Shown piece after piece: positions 43,902-53,307 of a DNA stretch of 64,000 nt. Every line of letters begins with the position of its first letter. Positions within the stretch are counted from its first letter, which is position 1. This stretch comes from WLND01 sp040398845. Lineage in GTDB: Bacteria > Actinomycetota > Actinomycetes > S36-B12. The notes under the pieces were generated by a model. The model was not told the DNA's origin and made no database searches. It was given only the letters and a program-made list of their open reading frames with translations. A program made the translations under genes and the position numbers. Where the stretch lies: NCBI GenBank assembly GCA_040398845.1, contig JBBATH010000011.1:1-64000 (forward strand), in the 5' to 3' direction.

Positions 43902-45184
43902 CGTCCGGTCCCGCCGTAGACCACGGCCTCGCCATCGACGTCGAGCCCGAACGCACTATGGAGGGATTGAACTGCGCGCTTGGCATCATCGACCCGTGTC
44001 ACGACGGAGATGCGAATCTCTGAGGTCGAGATCATCTCGACGTTGATGCCTACGTCGGCGAGAGCCGCGAAAAAAGTCGCCGACACACCGGGATGCGACC
44101 GCATACCTGCGCCGACCAGCGACACCTTCGCAATCTGGTCATCGACGACGAGCGACTCGAACCCGATGGCCCCGATGCCGGCCTCAAGCGCAGCGGTCGC
44201 CTTTGTCGCCGAGCCCTGCGGGCAGGTAAACGTCACGTCCGTGCGCCCGGTTGAGGCGGCGGAGACGTTCTGAACGATCATGTCGACGTTGATGCCTGCG
44301 TCGGCAAGGGACCGGAAGATCGCTGCTGCACGGCCCGGTTCATCGGGCACGCCGATGACCGTGACCTTTGCATCGTTCACATCAGCGGCGACGCCGGAGA
44401 TGATCGGCTGTTCCATGGCTCTTCCTTCAGCGATAGCGGTTTCGATGGCTTCGGGTGACAGGACGTAGGTGCCCTCGTGCTGCGAGAACGACGAACGGAC
44501 GTGAATCGGCAGATCGAAACGCCTCGCATACTCGACGCAGCGAAGGTGCAGAACCTTCGCGCCCACTGCAGCGAGTTCGAGCATCTCCTCGTACGTCACA
44601 ACATCCAATTTCCGCGCGGCCGAGACCACCCGGGGATCGGCACTGAACACACCGTCGACGTCGGTGTAGATCTCGCAGACAGAGGCCTCAAGCGCCGCGG
44701 CCAGCGCCACAGCAGTGGTGTCGGAACCGCCACGACCCAGGGTCGTGATGTCTTTCGTGTCCTGAGCCACACCCTGAAATCCGGCCACGATCGGGATCGC
44801 ACCCTCACTCAGCGCCTCGGCTATCCGACCGGGCGTGACATCAATGATGCGCGCGGCCCCATGTGCTGAGTCGGTGATGAGGCCAGCCTGAGAGCCGGTG
44901 TAGGACCGGGCGTCCTCACCGAGATCTGAGATGGCCATTGCGAGGAGCGCCATCGAGATCCGCTCACCAGAGGTGAGGAGCATGTCGAGCTCGCGTGCAG
45001 GCGGCTTCGGAGATACCTGCTCTGCCAGATCGAGTAGTTCGTCAGTCGTATCGCCCATCGCAGAAACAACGACGACGACCTGATGACCGTCTGCCTTTGT
45101 CGCGACGATCCTGCGAGCGACCCGCTTCACACTTTCGGCATCAGCCAGACTCGAGCCGCCGAACTTCTGAACAATCAAGGACAC
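43898..45184 (-). CDS. lysC: Aspartokinase (alpha subunit; beta made from internal start)
   Basis: A 428-aa aspartate kinase. The ATP motif is VQKFGGSSLADAE, the Asp site LLTSGERISMALLA, RGGSDTTAVALA follows, and two C-terminal ACT domains should sense Lys and Thr (feedback inhibition). In Corynebacterium the same gene also yields a 172-aa beta subunit from an internal start; here an ATG at 44416 with GGAAGAG upstream would also give exactly 172 aa. Confidence 0.96.
   Translation of the reverse strand: MSLIVQKFGGSSLADAESVKRVARRIVATKADGHQVVVVVSAMGDTTDELLDLAEQVSPKPPARELDMLLTSGERISMALLAMAISDLGEDARSYTGSQAGLITDSAHGAARIIDVTPGRIAEALSEGAIPIVAGFQGVAQDTKDITTLGRGGSDTTAVALAAALEASVCEIYTDVDGVFSADPRVVSAARKLDVVTYEEMLELAAVGAKVLHLRCVEYARRFDLPIHVRSSFSQHEGTYVLSPEAIETAIAEGRAMEQPIISGVAADVNDAKVTVIGVPDEPGRAAAIFRSLADAGINVDMIVQNVSAASTGRTDVTFTCPQGSATKATAALEAGIGAIGFESLVVDDQIAKVSLVGAGMRSHPGVSATFFAALADVGINVEMISTSEIRISVVTRVDDAKRAVQSLHSAFGLDVDGEAVVYGGTGR
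44414..44428 (-). promoter_or_regulatory. Internal ribosome site and ATG for LysC beta subunit
   Basis: On the reverse strand, GAAGGAAGAGCC-ATG inside lysC at codon 257 (residues AEGRAMEQPI). The product 43898-44416 is 172 aa and holds both ACT domains, the size known for the C. glutamicum beta subunit. Confidence 0.65.
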
Positions 45185-45245
45185 GACAACACAGTCTACC
45201 CATGGCTGCGGAGCACTACCGCTGCTGAGCCCAGCGAGCCTGCTA

Positions 45246-47150
45246 TCAGTCCGTGTTGACGATGACCACGATCATGTCGCCAGCTTCAAAGTTGACGTTC
45301 TCGGACTTCGACGGGTTGACTCGAATGCCGCCAGCCAAGGCGGCCGACACTCCGCCGGGGTTGGCCGCACGGTAGCCAATCGCCACCACACCCCAGTTTC
45401 GGGCCGCGGCGAGCACTGATTCAAAGTCCGACTCACCAAGGGGCACGTAACGCTCGACGGGATGCAGCGCCACGGCGGCGCCTGTCCCATCGAAGAGGTC
45501 TGCGAAGACACTGGCCAAATGCGGACTTTCGCTCAGTTGAGCGAGAAGCAGGCTGATGAGTTGCGTGCTCACGATGAACTCCGAACTGTCGCCTTGACGG
45601 CCGAGTTCGACATCGTTGGGATCCGCGAGTTCGGCGATCACATTGCTCGCAGAATCTGGGGCAAGGCTCCGCACGTGCATGAGGGTGAGGAGCACGCGAG
45701 CATCCGCCTCGTCAAGATCGAACTCAGTTCGCTCGCACAGGATCATCACATGGTCGTACGGGTCGCTGCCCATGACCTCCGCAATGACGGGCCGGCTGAT
45801 AGTGCTGCCAACGTGGATGCTCACCGTCTGCTGCGTAAGGCCAACCGAATCGAGCTCGGCTAGGACATCCGCCTCTACATGGTTATCAGGATCAATAAGG
45901 ATAAGGAGTTCCGAGCCTGGAGCCACGTGGTTCTCGATCTCCTTGACGACCAAATTCGCCACCGGGCTCCACCCCACGATGAGCGTGCGTTCGCGGACCG
46001 CTTCGATCGCAGCGGAGGGATGATCGGCCGGCCGGGTCCATGGCTCAGGCTCGCGATCGAACACGAACACCGAATCGTCCTGCGCAATGCCGATCGCCTT
46101 GTCCCCGGGCATGACGACGGCTTCCGCGCTGACCGTCAGTGATACGGATCCGTCTGCTCGCTGGAGACCGATCACGGTCGCGCCGCTGCTCGCAAGGGTG
46201 AGTTGCCCGAATGATGAACCAACCCAGCGCTCGGGAATGTCGACGATGTACATCTCATCGCCATCGAAATCGAGCAGCTCCTGATACACGGCACCTAGAC
46301 CCGATGTGCGCGAAACCTGCGCGGTGATCCTCGCCACGATAGCCGAAGGAATAACCGTAATGAGCCGCTCACCGACTGACTCCTTGAGCGCTTCAGCCAC
46401 CTCAAAGTCGCCCACCTCCGCGACGATCGTGGTGCTGCTCCCAGCGGGGATCAACTTGTTCAATCCAAGGACAACCTTCACGAGGTAGGCCCGGGCACTG
46501 TCATCATCAGGGCTCAGAATGATGACCGACTTCGCGTCTTGGGGATTCATCTTCGCGAGATCGTTGATTCTGGTTGGGGCCCCGCTGCGGACCACCAGCC
46601 GAGATGAGCCAAGATCCGTCACGTCACGGCGGATATCGTCGAGGACTTCGACTGGGTCATCAGCTGTGAGGACCACGATCGCATGACCGCGTTCGCTTCG
46701 ATTCGCCTCAACGAGTTCGGAAATGACGACACTCAACTTGTCGCTTCGACCAACGACAAGAGTATGGCCGACCTCAACAACAGCCGAGCGACCCCTGCGC
46801 AGGGTCTCGAGCCGGGTGTCGATGCCGCTCGAGATGATGCCGATGATTGTGGCGCCGAGGAAGATTCCGATGAGGGTGACGGCAAGCATTCCCAGACGGA
46901 ACTTGTCGCCCTCGTCGCCACTGAATGTTCCCGGATCAAGTGAACGCGTGATGGCCAGCCAGATTCCCTCGGTCAACGAGGTGCTGCTGTCCGATGGGCC
47001 GATACCGGTTATCTGAATGATGCCAGCAACAATGATGACGAACAGGGCCGTGAGGACCCCCAACCACAGCAGCACCATTCCCACGCCGCGTGCCAAGGTG
47101 TTGTCGATCCGGTAGCGAAGTCGCTGCTTCACTGTGAACTTTGTCGCCAT
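45246..47150 (-). CDS. CASTOR/POLLUX-type ion channel with RCK domains
   Basis: A 634-aa protein: two N-terminal TM helices (residues ~22-50 and ~82-108) around a short pore loop (GIWLAITRSLDPGTFSGDEGDKFR), then two large cytoplasmic RCK-like halves beginning HTLVVGRSDKLSVVISEL and RTLIVGWSPVANLVVKEI. The pore lacks the potassium filter GYGD, which is the CASTOR/POLLUX trait. Plant relatives carry Ca2+ or K+ into nuclei; bacterial roles are unknown. It follows the chimeric membrane protein gene by about 60 bases and may be cotranscribed. Confidence 0.82.
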   Translation of the reverse strand: MATKFTVKQRLRYRIDNTLARGVGMVLLWLGVLTALFVIIVAGIIQITGIGPSDSSTSLTEGIWLAITRSLDPGTFSGDEGDKFRLGMLAVTLIGIFLGATIIGIISSGIDTRLETLRRGRSAVVEVGHTLVVGRSDKLSVVISELVEANRSERGHAIVVLTADDPVEVLDDIRRDVTDLGSSRLVVRSGAPTRINDLAKMNPQDAKSVIILSPDDDSARAYLVKVVLGLNKLIPAGSSTTIVAEVGDFEVAEALKESVGERLITVIPSAIVARITAQVSRTSGLGAVYQELLDFDGDEMYIVDIPERWVGSSFGQLTLASSGATVIGLQRADGSVSLTVSAEAVVMPGDKAIGIAQDDSVFVFDREPEPWTRPADHPSAAIEAVRERTLIVGWSPVANLVVKEIENHVAPGSELLILIDPDNHVEADVLAELDSVGLTQQTVSIHVGSTISRPVIAEVMGSDPYDHVMILCERTEFDLDEADARVLLTLMHVRSLAPDSASNVIAELADPNDVELGRQGDSSEFIVSTQLISLLLAQLSESPHLASVFADLFDGTGAAVALHPVERYVPLGESDFESVLAAARNWGVVAIGYRAANPGGVSAALAGGIRVNPSKSENVNFEAGDMIVVIVNTD

Positions 47151-47210
47151 GTCGACCCTCCATCAGGTGCCTGAAACTCTGCGAACCTTACTCTTTGGGC
47201 ACTTAGACCG

Positions 47211-49400
47211 TTAGGCGGTCAATGCGAGATACGTTGTGACCGCCAGCACGACGACCCCGCCAATTCGATAGAAAGACGTCATCGACGGCCGCTGATACCA
47301 ACGCGTGTCACCCTCGACCGGCTCGCGACCAAACACTCCGAGCAGGGCCAGAATGAAACCCGGAACGGCAAGAATCACAAACATCGTCTGCGCGTATTCG
47401 GGCGATTCACCCGATACGCCTACCAGCGACGTAGAGGTAACTACGCTCACGATGAGCATGAACGTGACAAGGGGCACGCCCTCTGGAATCGCCTGCCAAA
47501 GCCTGGCAGAGTTGGGGAAACGATCGCCGATGAGTTCACTCAGTGCCGGGATCAAGAACAGCAGCGACGCGACCCACAATTGCCACACGTTGCCGACGAA
47601 TGCTGCTGAAATGAAGGCAAATACCCCCATCCGGAGGAGGGCCGAGATAATCCGCTGAGATGTTGGAGCCTCGTCCGGCTCATCGGGTGTCAGCGAGTCC
47701 ATGCGCTCGGGGAACCACCTCGCCGCCGCGTCCTCGACGAGAATCTTGGCAACCAGTCCGCCGAGAACCACATAGGCGAAAAGCGAGGCGCTATCTGCGA
47801 TCGGGAATGCAGAGCCGCCGAGTCCGGGAAGGGCACCGACGATGTTGAAGGTCACCCACGCGCCGAGCAGGGGCACGACGACGAGATCGGTGAGCCGTTC
47901 CCACATCTCAGCCGAGCCGGACACGCTCGGCCGTCGGATATCCCGGAAGGAGCCACCGATGATTCCGGGGCCGACGATGAGCAGGCCGATGCCGGCCAAG
48001 GTCCGTACGCTCGACGCGTCGATGATGCCGCCCGAGAAAGCCACGACGAGGGTAAATGCGAGGGCTGCCACGACGCCGGCGAACGCGTCGAAGATCCCAA
48101 TGAGGATCAGCGCGACCATGATGGACACTGCAGCTGGCTGAGCAACCCCGTCGACCGATACGCCGGCGATGACGCCGAGGATCAGACCCCCGATTGGAAG
48201 GAGCGCGCTCAGACTGCCAAAAATCGCCCGGAGTGGCGCTGCATCACCAATACACCGGGAAAAAAGCGGGCTCTTGGGGGCCGCCGCCTCCGTGGACACG
48301 TAGGAGAGTCGGTCAATCAACGCGAGCCCAGGCGCACGATAGAACCAAGAACGATCGCCTTTTGCGTTACCGTCCGGTTCGAACTTCGCACGCCATAGAC
48401 CACCCGCCTGATCATTACGGCCGGATTTTTTGCGCCGTCGCCGTCGCACCTCGGCCTCGAGTCCTTCGCCTGCCTCGCCCTCACCCGAGCCACCGGAGCC
48501 ACCCGAGCCACCGCCACTTGCGGCTGCACTTGCGGCTGCGCCCGCAACGGTCGCCACAGTCAAGGCCGCGACCGCGGTCGCGGCGACGGCAGCGGGGTTG
48601 TCAAGTGGCGCGACCGGTGCGTACTTTGGCACCTTCGGATTGTCGGAGAGTTTCGGAACCACCAGCTGCGATGCATCGACTCCTTCAACGACCCCTTGAA
48701 GTGTCCCCTCATCACCGATCGTGATCCCGGTCGCCGACTTGAGGGCTTGGCCATCGGACCCGGTCGTCTCGAGCACCACGGTGTGGTCGCCGGGAGCCAG
48801 ACTCGAAGGGAGCTGGGCCGAAGCCGTGAACGAACCCGCGGCATCGGCCGCCCCGCTCGTGAGGAACTGCGGCTGCGAGAACACCCAGAGTGAGTACTGA
48901 GCACCGGGTGCGGCACCACTGGCGTCGACAACAACCCCGACATCGCCAATTTGAGTGCCGATCGCGCCACGAATTGTGAGGACCACCGTGCCGGCAGTGG
49001 GAGTGGCCGGCTCAACCACAGGTTCCGTCGGCTCGGGGCCGGCAGACTCGTCCACGAGGACCTCAGCCGCAGCCTCATCCGCCTCGTCCGCAACCTCATC
49101 CGCCTCGTCCGCAACCTCATCCGCCTCGTCCGCAACCTCATCCTCAGATTCGGCCGCCTCGTCTACGGACTCGTCGGCAACGGGCTCGTCGGCAACGGGC
49201 TCGTCGGCAGGCTCAGCTGAGGGCTCAGCTGCAGGCTCAGCTGCCGGTTCCTCCGCTGGCGCGCCCGGCTCATCCTCGACCCCGATCGGCGCGGCCTGAC
49301 TTGGTCCGCTCAGACTCACGATTGAAAGGCCTAGAGCGAGGGGGCCGGCAAGCAAGGCGATAGCGGTGAAGTTGAGCAAGCGAGGACTCATGGCTAGCAC
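47211..49400 (-). CDS. Chimeric surface/membrane protein with acidic repeats
   Basis: A 729-aa protein I do not recognise as a whole. In order: signal peptide (cleavage near SQA, residue 36), an Ala/Glu/Asp repeat zone (residues ~40-130, units ADEADEV), a beta-rich Ig-like domain (GTVVLTIRGAIGT...HTVVLETTGSDG), a hydrophobic Ala/Val helix, a Gly/Ser linker, a basic cluster RRRRRKKSGR, and a C-terminal half with about 8 TM helices. The GTG at 49400 has GGGAG upstream; the longer frame overlaps recR. The C-terminal membrane part may form a transporter-like domain. It reads with the channel gene downstream. Confidence 0.75.
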   Translation of the reverse strand: MLAMSPRLLNFTAIALLAGPLALGLSIVSLSGPSQAAPIGVEDEPGAPAEEPAAEPAAEPSAEPADEPVADEPVADESVDEAAESEDEVADEADEVADEADEVADEADEAAAEVLVDESAGPEPTEPVVEPATPTAGTVVLTIRGAIGTQIGDVGVVVDASGAAPGAQYSLWVFSQPQFLTSGAADAAGSFTASAQLPSSLAPGDHTVVLETTGSDGQALKSATGITIGDEGTLQGVVEGVDASQLVVPKLSDNPKVPKYAPVAPLDNPAAVAATAVAALTVATVAGAAASAAASGGGSGGSGGSGEGEAGEGLEAEVRRRRRKKSGRNDQAGGLWRAKFEPDGNAKGDRSWFYRAPGLALIDRLSYVSTEAAAPKSPLFSRCIGDAAPLRAIFGSLSALLPIGGLILGVIAGVSVDGVAQPAAVSIMVALILIGIFDAFAGVVAALAFTLVVAFSGGIIDASSVRTLAGIGLLIVGPGIIGGSFRDIRRPSVSGSAEMWERLTDLVVVPLLGAWVTFNIVGALPGLGGSAFPIADSASLFAYVVLGGLVAKILVEDAAARWFPERMDSLTPDEPDEAPTSQRIISALLRMGVFAFISAAFVGNVWQLWVASLLFLIPALSELIGDRFPNSARLWQAIPEGVPLVTFMLIVSVVTSTSLVGVSGESPEYAQTMFVILAVPGFILALLGVFGREPVEGDTRWYQRPSMTSFYRIGGVVVLAVTTYLALTA

Positions 49401-49539
49401 GGGCGTTGCTCCCTTGTTCCATCGGTTTCGCAGGATGTCAATGTAAACGGTACTGTCACGCCAATCAATTTCAGGGCGGCAGCGCGGAGGGAGCGAACTC
49501 GAAAATGTGGTACTAGACCCCCATTTCTTGGCCCGCCGT

Positions 49540-50133
49540 TCACACCCGCCTTCGGCCTTCGAAGGCCCGCCCGAGGGTGACCTCATCGGCGTACTCGAGG
49601 TCACCACCGACCGGCAGGCCGCTGGCGAGTCGCGACACAGCGATCCCGAGCGGCCTGATCATCCGGGCCAGATATGTTGCGGTCGCCTCACCCTCGAGGT
49701 TCGGGTCGGTCGCGAGAATGACCTCGGTCACCGTGTTGTCGGCCAGCCTGACCATGAGTTCACGAATCCGCAGGTCGTCGGGGCCGACACCCTCGATCGG
49801 ATTGATGGCGCCGCCGAGCACGTGGTACCTCCCCCGGAATTCACGCGTTCGCTCGATCGCCACCACATCCTTGGACTCCTCGACCACGCACAGGCAAGTG
49901 AGGTCTCGGCGCGGATCACGGCAGATCCGGCACTGCTCCTCCTCCGAGACGTTGCCGCAGATGCTGCAGAACCGAACCCTTTCCTTTACTTCGCGTAGTG
50001 CGTCGGCCAAGCGCAGAATGTCGACCGGATCCGCTGCGAGGATGTGAAAGGCGATGCGCTGTGCGCTCTTCGGCCCGATACCGGGCAGTCGACCGAGTTC
50101 ATCGATGAGGTCTTGAACGATCCCTTCGTACAT
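49540..50133 (-). CDS. recR: Recombination mediator RecR
   Basis: A 197-aa protein: HhH (LPGIGPKSAQRIAFH), zinc finger CSICGNVSEEEQCRIC, and a Toprim domain (LCVVEESKDVVAIE, ILATDPNLEGEATA). With RecF/RecO it loads RecA on gaps. Starts at an ATG that overlaps the dnaX stop (TGATG). Confidence 0.96.
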   Translation of the reverse strand: MYEGIVQDLIDELGRLPGIGPKSAQRIAFHILAADPVDILRLADALREVKERVRFCSICGNVSEEEQCRICRDPRRDLTCLCVVEESKDVVAIERTREFRGRYHVLGGAINPIEGVGPDDLRIRELMVRLADNTVTEVILATDPNLEGEATATYLARMIRPLGIAVSRLASGLPVGGDLEYADEVTLGRAFEGRRRV

Positions 50134-51962
50134 CAATTCGCTATCTCACCGATCTGCGTTGCACCAAGCGTGCGCATGACGAGGGCGACACCGCTCTCAT
50201 CGACAGCATCCTCATCGTCAACGCTCGGGGCATCGACCTCAATTGGAGACAGGACGACGGTGGGTGGCTGGTCCTCAGCCCTCGCTGAGGTGGGAGCAGC
50301 TGCCGCCGCAGCAGCAGCCCCGCTGGCGTTGGGCGCAAGGACGATGTCAATCTTGACGTCGCGGCGCATGACATCAAGGAGCGCCTGACGAAGCCGCTCA
50401 TCGTGGCCGCTCGACCGGATGTTGATGGCTGTGCCGGCGCTATCGATCGCGACCGCGAGCACGCCGTTCGAGAGCGAGATCGGTGCAGAACTCGCAAACG
50501 CCAGCCAGGCCACCCGCGAGTAGGTCGTGAGGGCATCGAGCACGGCCGGCCACATCGACCGCATCTCGGCCAGCCCTCCCTCGTCTGAGGCTCCGACCTG
50601 GGTCGAAACCTGAACTGGTGGCGCCTTGGCAACAACGACGGGGGGCGCGTTGTCCTTCGCTGGGGGACTCACCGTCACCTCGGAGAGCTTGCGCGGCGCG
50701 CGCCCCGCCGATGCCGGCTTATCCTGTGGCACCTCGATCGGCGCAGGGCGCGCTTCCGTCGCAGGCACGGGGGCCTCAACGGCAGCCGGCGCCACGGGCA
50801 CGGGCTGAGTCGACATCCGTCGCTCAAGTTGATCGAGCCGCGCACGAGTGCCGCGCTCATCTGCGTCGGAGGCCGGTAGCAGCAATCGGGCCGCCATGAG
50901 CTCGAGATGAAGCCTCGGTGCGGTAGGTCCGCGAAGGTCGCTCAGGGCCTCGCTCACGACATCGGCGGCACGCGCGAGCTCAGCGGCACCAAACGCTGCC
51001 GCCTGCACCACCTCCCGTGCCACCTGGTCCTCTGGTGCGTCGATGAGCTTCACCTCGACAGCGTGCGGAACATGCTGCAGGACGATGAGATCGCGGAGCC
51101 GCTCGAGCAGGTCGGTCGCGAATCGGCGCGGCTCATGCCCGGCCTCCATCACGCGGTCAACGACCATGAACAGTGCGGCGCCATCGTGCGCTGCCATCGC
51201 TTCGACTGTCTCGTCAAGGAGTGCCCCATCGGTCATTCCGAGTTGGGCGACGGCTTCGGCGTACGTGACCCCCTCAGGGCCGCATCCGGAGATGACCTGG
51301 CTGAGGATCGACAGGCTGTCGCGGACACTGCCGGCCCCGGCCCGCGCGACGAGCGCGAGTGCCGCGGGATCGGCGGGCACACCCTCTGCCGCGCACACTG
51401 AGGCGAGGTGCTCAGCAAGCACCTTCGCCGACACAAGACGGAAGGTGTAGTTGTGGGTGCGCGACCTAATGGTGGGGAGCACCTTGTCGGCCTCGGTCGT
51501 CGCAAATATGAAGCGGACGTGCTCTGGTGGCTCCTCGACGAGCTTGAGGAGTGCATTGAAACCCGCAGTCGTGACCATGTGGGCCTCGTCGATGATGTAG
51601 ATCTTGTATCGCGACGAAACTGGCGCGAACATCGCGCGCTCGCGGAGGTCGCGGGTGTCGTCGACTCCTCCATGGCTCGCAGCGTCCAATTCGATGACGT
51701 CGATCGAGCCCGCGCCATTTGCGGCGAGGTCCAAGCAGCTCTGGCACTCTCCACAGGGGTTGGGGGTCGGACCCTTCACGCAGTTGAGCGAGCGGGCCAG
51801 GATGCGCGCTGTCGAGGTCTTGCCGCAGCCACGAGGGCCGGAGAACAGATAGGCATGGTTCACGCGATCGTTCTCAAGGGCTCGGCGCAGCGGGCCCGTC
51901 ACGTGGTCCTGCCCCACCACCGCATCCAGGGACGCCGGTCGGTAGGTGCGATACAAAGCCAT
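50133..51962 (-). CDS. dnaX: DNA polymerase III gamma/tau subunit
   Basis: A 609-aa clamp-loader ATPase: MALYRTYRPASLDAVVGQ, P-loop GPRGCGKTSTARIL, zinc cluster CGECQSC, DEAHMVT, SRTHNYTFRL. The C-terminal ~230 residues are Pro/Ala-rich with a tau-like end. No programmed frameshift site is evident. I chose ATG 51962 over a start five codons up. dnaX-recR is a conserved pair. Confidence 0.95.
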   Translation of the reverse strand: MALYRTYRPASLDAVVGQDHVTGPLRRALENDRVNHAYLFSGPRGCGKTSTARILARSLNCVKGPTPNPCGECQSCLDLAANGAGSIDVIELDAASHGGVDDTRDLRERAMFAPVSSRYKIYIIDEAHMVTTAGFNALLKLVEEPPEHVRFIFATTEADKVLPTIRSRTHNYTFRLVSAKVLAEHLASVCAAEGVPADPAALALVARAGAGSVRDSLSILSQVISGCGPEGVTYAEAVAQLGMTDGALLDETVEAMAAHDGAALFMVVDRVMEAGHEPRRFATDLLERLRDLIVLQHVPHAVEVKLIDAPEDQVAREVVQAAAFGAAELARAADVVSEALSDLRGPTAPRLHLELMAARLLLPASDADERGTRARLDQLERRMSTQPVPVAPAAVEAPVPATEARPAPIEVPQDKPASAGRAPRKLSEVTVSPPAKDNAPPVVVAKAPPVQVSTQVGASDEGGLAEMRSMWPAVLDALTTYSRVAWLAFASSAPISLSNGVLAVAIDSAGTAINIRSSGHDERLRQALLDVMRRDVKIDIVLAPNASGAAAAAAAAPTSARAEDQPPTVVLSPIEVDAPSVDDEDAVDESGVALVMRTLGATQIGEIAN

Positions 51963-52033
51963 GGACACGTGCGCCACCCTAATCGTCCGGACCGACAGCC
52001 AACGAAATGCTCCGGGAGCACTGGTTCCCCAAC

Positions 52034-52129
52034 AAGGGACCCCCCGCGCACCCGCCAGAGCCCACCTACCCTTGCTGCCTTCCGGCCCTGGGGGGATTCA
52101 GCGAGATGACGCCGCACGAGGGGTCGGCA
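52034..52129 (-). ncRNA. ffs: Signal recognition particle RNA (4.5S-like)
   Basis: On the reverse strand the conserved domain IV appears as CAGGGCCGGAAGGCAGCAAGGG (the SRP GGAAGG-loop and AGCA side). The ends GACCCCTCGTGC and GCGCGGGGGGTC form a perfect 12-bp closing helix (with G-U pairs) at 52125/52038. It lies just upstream of dnaX, a common location. Exact ends are approximate. Confidence 0.88.
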
Positions 52130-52187
52130 CAAGCGTACGTGGCAGGCGGTTCGCGGAACAACCGTGGTCGCTTGTAACGTTCCCCTC

Positions 52188-52272
52188 GGAGGATTCGCCT
52201 AGTGGCCTATGGCGCTCGCTTGGAAAGCGGGTTGGGTGAAAGCCCTCAGGGGTTCAAATCCCCTATCCTCCG
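52188..52272 (+). tRNA. tRNA-Ser (GGA), copy A
   Basis: An 85-nt class II tRNA: acceptor GGAGGAT/ATCCTCC, anticodon stem CTCGC/GCGGG around TTGGAAA (anticodon GGA), long variable arm, T-loop TTCAAAT. CCA is encoded right after it (52273-52275). TAACGT at 52175-52180 could be its -10 box. Identical over all 85 nt to copy B at 54954. Confidence 0.95.
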
Positions 52273-52300
52273 CCACGGTCATTGAGGTAAATGACCCGGA

Positions 52301-52333
52301 GCGTGTCCCCTGGTTCGAAAGTGGGGGACACGC
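52301..52333. repeat. Inverted repeat at left end of the tRNA-bracketed island
   Basis: GCGTGTCCCC and GGGGGACACGC form a 10-bp dyad with a 13-base loop, 28 bases past tRNA-Ser copy A. It may be a mobile-element end or a terminator. Confidence 0.4.
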
Positions 52334-52481
52334 AACAGCGCCCCCACTTTTGCCCATAGGTTTGGATCTCCGCGGCATCCATCGAAGAACGAACATGCGG
52401 ATCGGTGCCTTCCCGCTGGCGCTTCATCTGGCGCAAAGGAAAGGACAAACGCTACGAAACCGCCCTCTTCCTAAAGAAGAG

Positions 52482-52937
52482 TCAAGAGTTCATCGGGTGA
52501 CCGCGGTGGGTTTTGTCCGCGGCCACGATGGCCATGACATCGGTGGGGACGGTGGTGAAGAACGCGTGGAACCGCCAGCCGTCAAACACGGATGCCTGGT
52601 CGGGGCCGGTGGGCGGGCCCGCGTCGGGGATGCGGCGTACGACGAGGCGTCCGGGGACCTGCTCGGATGCCTTGGCGGATGCGAATGCGGTGAAGGCGAT
52701 CTCGGCGACCTCGGCCCGTGATGCCCAATCACCGGTGGCCTCGTCGCGGATGGCGTCCGGGTACGCGATCGGTGTCCACGCACCGGTTGGAATCGACTCG
52801 ATTGCGCGCTGCACCAACGTGTTCTGGCGCACGCTGACGCTGGCCTTCGCCCCGGCTTTCACGGCGGCAAGAACAGTCGGGCGGCCGAAGTGCGCGGAAT
52901 CGGCGCCCAGGAGGACGCTCCCGGTCGCAGTTTGGGG
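52482..52937 (-). mobile_element. IS1380-like transposase fragment
   Basis: On the reverse strand the protein reads VLLGADSAHFGRP, then RAIESIPTGAWTPIAYPDAIRD, RAEVAEIAFTAFAS, and GWRFHAFFTT; these are hallmark segments of the central DDE domain of IS1380 transposases. Both ends are missing, so it is inactive. It directly abuts the IS1595-type fragment on the other strand. Confidence 0.75.
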
Positions 52938-52952
52938 GTATTCATCTGAGCG

Positions 52953-53213
52953 GGGGAGTTTCGGTCCTGGTTCGGAACTGATGCTGACTGCTTGGACTAC
53001 TTGGATTGGCTGCGCTGGACGGACGGGTTCGTGTGTCCGCGATGGGCGAACGCCGGCGGGTGGGCGATCGCCGATGGCGGGTACACGTGTGCGTCGTGTT
53101 GGGCCCGGACCGCGGTCACTCCGGGGACGTTGTTCAACCGCCGTAGGACGCCACTGACAGTGTGGTTTGAGGCCTGCTGGATGTTCACGTCGGATTCCTC
53201 TCGCGAAGAGTGA
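52953..53213 (+). mobile_element. IS1595-like transposase N-terminal fragment
   Basis: The forward frame reads FRSWFGTDADCLDYLDWLRW, then FVCPRWANAGGWAIADGGYTC and RRTPLTVWFEACWMFT, the N-terminal zinc-ribbon region of IS1595 transposases. A zinc cysteine is replaced (CPRW instead of CPRC) and the catalytic DDE part is absent. A decayed fragment. Confidence 0.75.
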
Positions 53214-53269
53214 GGAAACCATCGTCGCGCGCCTAACGGAGGCGTCTTCTCAGATCAACAATTCTTGGT

Positions 53270-53296
53270 AGTCTGAGGTAGGTACGTACGCAGACT
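53270..53296. promoter_or_regulatory. Inverted repeat before the Fic gene
   Basis: AGTCTG-N15-CAGACT, with the internal palindrome GTACGTAC (53282-53289), directly upstream of the Fic ribosome site AGGAG. It may be the operator for autoregulation by the Fic protein's wHTH domain. Confidence 0.45.
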
Positions 53297-53307
53297 AGGA
53301 GTTGCGC

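Noticed and set aside
50133..51962. Programmed frameshift in dnaX
   Set aside because: No A-rich slippery run is present; actinobacterial dnaX usually makes one product.
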